Shown here one piece after another: positions 61,501-64,000 of a stretch of 64,000 bases of DNA. The translations under genes and the position numbers were made by a program. This stretch comes from Hofstenia miamia (taxonomy: Eukaryota; Xenacoelomorpha; Acoela; Hofsteniidae). The stretch lies in contig CABFPE010000303.1 of the NCBI GenBank assembly GCA_900660155.1, positions 408,012 to 472,011 of the forward strand. Direction: 5' to 3'. Under the pieces are notes generated by a model that was not told the origin of the DNA, searched no databases, and saw nothing but the letters and a program-made list of their open reading frames with translations. Positions within the stretch are counted from its first letter, which is position 1. Each line of letters starts with the position of its first letter.

Positions 61501-64000
61501 TCAAGAAATTTTCTGGTGACAAGTCAAACATTGTCAACTGGTGGCTAGAATATTTAAATGATTACACCTTCTCAATCACCCACTGTCCAGGGAGATTACA
61601 TCTCAATGCAGATTATTTTACCACTCTTCCTAGTTATGAGAGAGACCTTCAGAAGCTGACCAGTGAGAAGACTCCTTTCAAGTTTATCCCAATGTGTAAC
61701 TATGAACTCCTTCCTGACATTAATGCTGATCAGAATGGGAAAGCAATCCTCCCCATCATGGTGAAGGAAGAGATATTGGAGAAGGAAATTGCTGTCCACC
61801 AGCTACATGATAAAATCTTATTGGAAATTATCTACAAAGTGAATAACCCCAATCACCATTGGAAGGTCACTGAGGCTGGACTTCTTTATGAGCATAGCCA
61901 AAATTACTGTCTGGTGATTCCAGAGTACTTTAAAAGGGATCTTGCCTGGAAGATCCACAAATGAGGTCACCTAGGGATCATACAGACTGAGCAAACCTTC
62001 AATGCTCAATACTTCATGAGAGGTATAAGAGCTACCATTCAGGATGTAATAGACAAGTGTGAAGCATGCCTGCTTCAGGGAGCTGGACACTTTCCAGAAT
62101 AAAGAGCTGAGCTCCACAGTTGGGTCACTGAAAGAACTAACAAAGTAGTCCATATGGACATAGAGAAATTGTCAAGACACAAGAGGGTTTCCAATACCTC
62201 CTGTCCTGATAGATCATTTCACAAAATACATGAGACTCATTCCTCTCCACACTACCACAGCTTAAGTCATCAGAGAAAAGATTGTAAAGGAGTGGATCTT
62301 CAAACTCAGACCAATGGAAAGACTGGTTTCTGACTGCAGTCCTCAATTTGAGAATAACCTGATGGCCACCCTTATGAAAGAACTAAAAATTGTGCACAAC
62401 TTTACCACTGCATATCATCCTCAATCAAACAGTGTTGTCAAGCAACTAAATCATACTATTATCAAATTGATCAGAGTAGCCTTAGCCTGAGCTGCTGGCC
62501 AAAATTGGATAAGAGTCATACCACCAAAGTGAGCCCTTTCAAGGCTATGTTTGGCCATGAGGCGAGCATGCCAATATCTATAATGTTCCTGGATTACAAC
62601 AAGCCTACATTGGAGAATTTTGTGAACTGTATGCTTCAGTAATTCCAGGAAGTGCATCTCTCTATCTGCTGGAACACTAACCAATCAGTTATTTGCCAGA
62701 AAAGGAACTTCAATAAGAAATTGTACAGTGAACCACACAAGCACAGAGATTCTGTCTTTGCTTATTTTCCTCATCAGGTTGCTAATGCCAATCAGGTGTG
62801 AAAACTTGCCACTAATTGGCAATGACCTTTTATCATAACAAAGTATTAGATCACCACCAGTACTTATTAAATAATGGTAAAGTCTCCCATTTTCAGTGAC
62901 TTAGATGAACCATTAAAGATATACATAATGCAGACATTGACAATAGTAATGAGTTTTCCATCATTGATGATGGTTTAAATGAGATTGAATATTTTGATAA
63001 CCTCACCAAATGTGGGGAAGATGACCTTACACAGGTTGAGTATGATAGTAACCTTGGTAGTAGTAGCAACACTATAGCTACTAGTATTTTGCCTAAATGA
63101 AAAGCTAGAAATCAGGGATATTTAGATCATTTAAATACCCAGGATTGGGACCTTAATCTTATATCTATATTTAGCAACCATGAAGAGATCAGAAAACCAT
63201 CCACCAACCAAATGTTGTGTTCAAAGACTGATGAACCTGCAAGAAGAGACAAACTGAGCAACAACACCAAGATAAGTAGATGAAAGCACCTCATGAAAGT
63301 GAGAGCACCCAGCAGAGGACTCCAGTAGTAGTAGCTGCCACTATGAGGGGAGACAACTCCATCCTCAAGAGCAGACTTCCTGTGACTACACTCAGAGACA
63401 ACTCTCTGAGTGGGACTTTGAGGAGGTTAGAGTGACTTTTGCCCAACTCACTAACATAAACCCATCCTGAGTTGACTTGAAACCTCCTCATAGTCCCAGT
63501 CCTTCCTCCTGTGATTTGACTAGTGTTAGATCCCAAAGAGCTGAAGAAAGGAAAGCAAAGACATCTAAGGTTGGAGATGAGATTCTACATCCATACTTCA
63601 TTGCTACACAAAAGGCAGTTCTTTTAGTTCACAATAATCTATCTGAGGAAACTAGAAATAAGCTGAAATGGACTTTTAACACCAAAGATCTAACTTGTTC
63701 CATCAATGTTATTTATTCCTTTTATTATTGATGCAGAGCATAGGCCCAAAATCAACAGTATCATTTGCTATGACTCCAAAATGTGAGCTGGCATGGCACA
63801 ACCCTATAGCAAAGCACAGTCCAAACTGTGTTTGATGAAGACTTCAACCTGTCCCACCTGTGCCAACTTTTAAACAGCAAGAAGAAAATCAAGAAGTTTG
63901 AGTGCATCAATATTGATTTTGACAATTTGTTAATAGTCTACTTCCTTCATGTAAATGAGGTAACTCACTCAAAGATCATGTAAAAGATAGAAATCATCCA
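58512..64000 (+). mobile_element. Ty3/gypsy fossil D, interior running off the window
   Basis: The interior starts with a primer-binding site (GGTGACCCTGACGT). Gag follows at about 58915-60340: coiled coil, then a capsid-like domain with HSVLPKFTGKIDEISQLFEEW. Protease is near 60470-60940 (DTGASASIISD, LLGNDFLEKNACVIDY). RNase H is at about 61250-61640 (HTDNSTLAWLKKFSGDKSN), integrase at about 61640-62860 (GHLGIIQTEQTF, an HHCC-type finger, FGHEASMPISIMF). A post-integrase coding region runs from about 63470 to the edge. Most of the reverse transcriptase is missing. Broken in about ten or more places. The protein blocks resemble element A, but clearly as a separate family. Confidence 0.85.
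63470..64000 (+). pseudogene. Post-integrase coding region of element D (partial)
   Basis: Blocks RSQRAEERKAKTSKVGDEIL, HPYFIATQKAVLLVHNNLSE and FECINIDFDNLLIVYF align with RSQKNKERRRKISIVGDETL, HPYYIDTKKATAITCNNISV and FECVNIDFHNLLFIYF of element A. Conservation at the protein level between two diverged families indicates past selection on this region. Its function is unknown. It is cut by the window edge; fossil. Confidence 0.7.

Noticed and set aside
33012-64000. Polinton or other capsid-bearing DNA element
   Set aside because: The gene order gag, protease, RNase H, integrase with LTRs and primer-binding sites is Ty3/gypsy; no protein-primed polymerase or packaging ATPase was seen.

Overview
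The window is AT-rich nuclear DNA of an invertebrate animal. Its host genes are split by GT-AG introns, some only 46 to 47 nt long, and they carry AATAAA poly(A) signals. The repeats are animal transposons: hAT, Tc1/mariner, LINEs, Ty3/gypsy elements and two DNA transposons with long inverted repeats. I cannot name the phylum. A tight same-strand gene pair (PPIG then TIMM22) with a splice-acceptor-like site between the genes hints at a lineage that uses spliced-leader trans-splicing, but this is inference.

Layout. 1-5 kb: a single-exon gene for a zinc-finger, coiled-coil, membrane-tailed protein (1654-2808), then a dead hAT element (3013-4752). 5-12 kb: LINE remnants on both strands and one unrecognised reading frame. 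11.9-15.7 kb: the best supported host genes, both on the minus strand: PPIG (nuclear SR-type cyclophilin, two coding exons) directly upstream of TIMM22 (mitochondrial inner-membrane carrier translocase, four coding exons). 16-28 kb: decayed sequence, a DNA transposon with long inverted repeats and a nearly whole coding region (19369-22154), a small TA-flanked MITE, a decayed second copy of the same transposase family, and a deleted Tc1/mariner element. 28-33 kb: no genes; AT-rich repeats and assembly joins. 33-64 kb: a nest of Ty3/gypsy LTR retroelement fossils. One long mosaic copy (33012-44473) has two 919-bp LTRs; partial copies and LTR fragments of related families follow up to the window edge. 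Inside this nest lie the last two exons of an unidentified host gene (45864-46160), a 1000-N scaffold gap, and a DNA transposon with about 300-bp inverted repeats and a perfect 8-bp target duplication, inserted in an LTR (48188-52635).

Three points deserve attention. First, two distinct LTR families here share a long coding region downstream of integrase that I cannot match to any family. Second, the transposase at 19817-21532 carries one stop codon that lies inside a 48-nt GT-AG segment of the size of this genome's smallest introns. Third, single N characters, often in pairs, mark joins with duplicated flanks, so parts of the retroelement and transposon structure are probably assembly mosaics. 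No CRISPR array, rRNA or convincing tRNA gene was seen.
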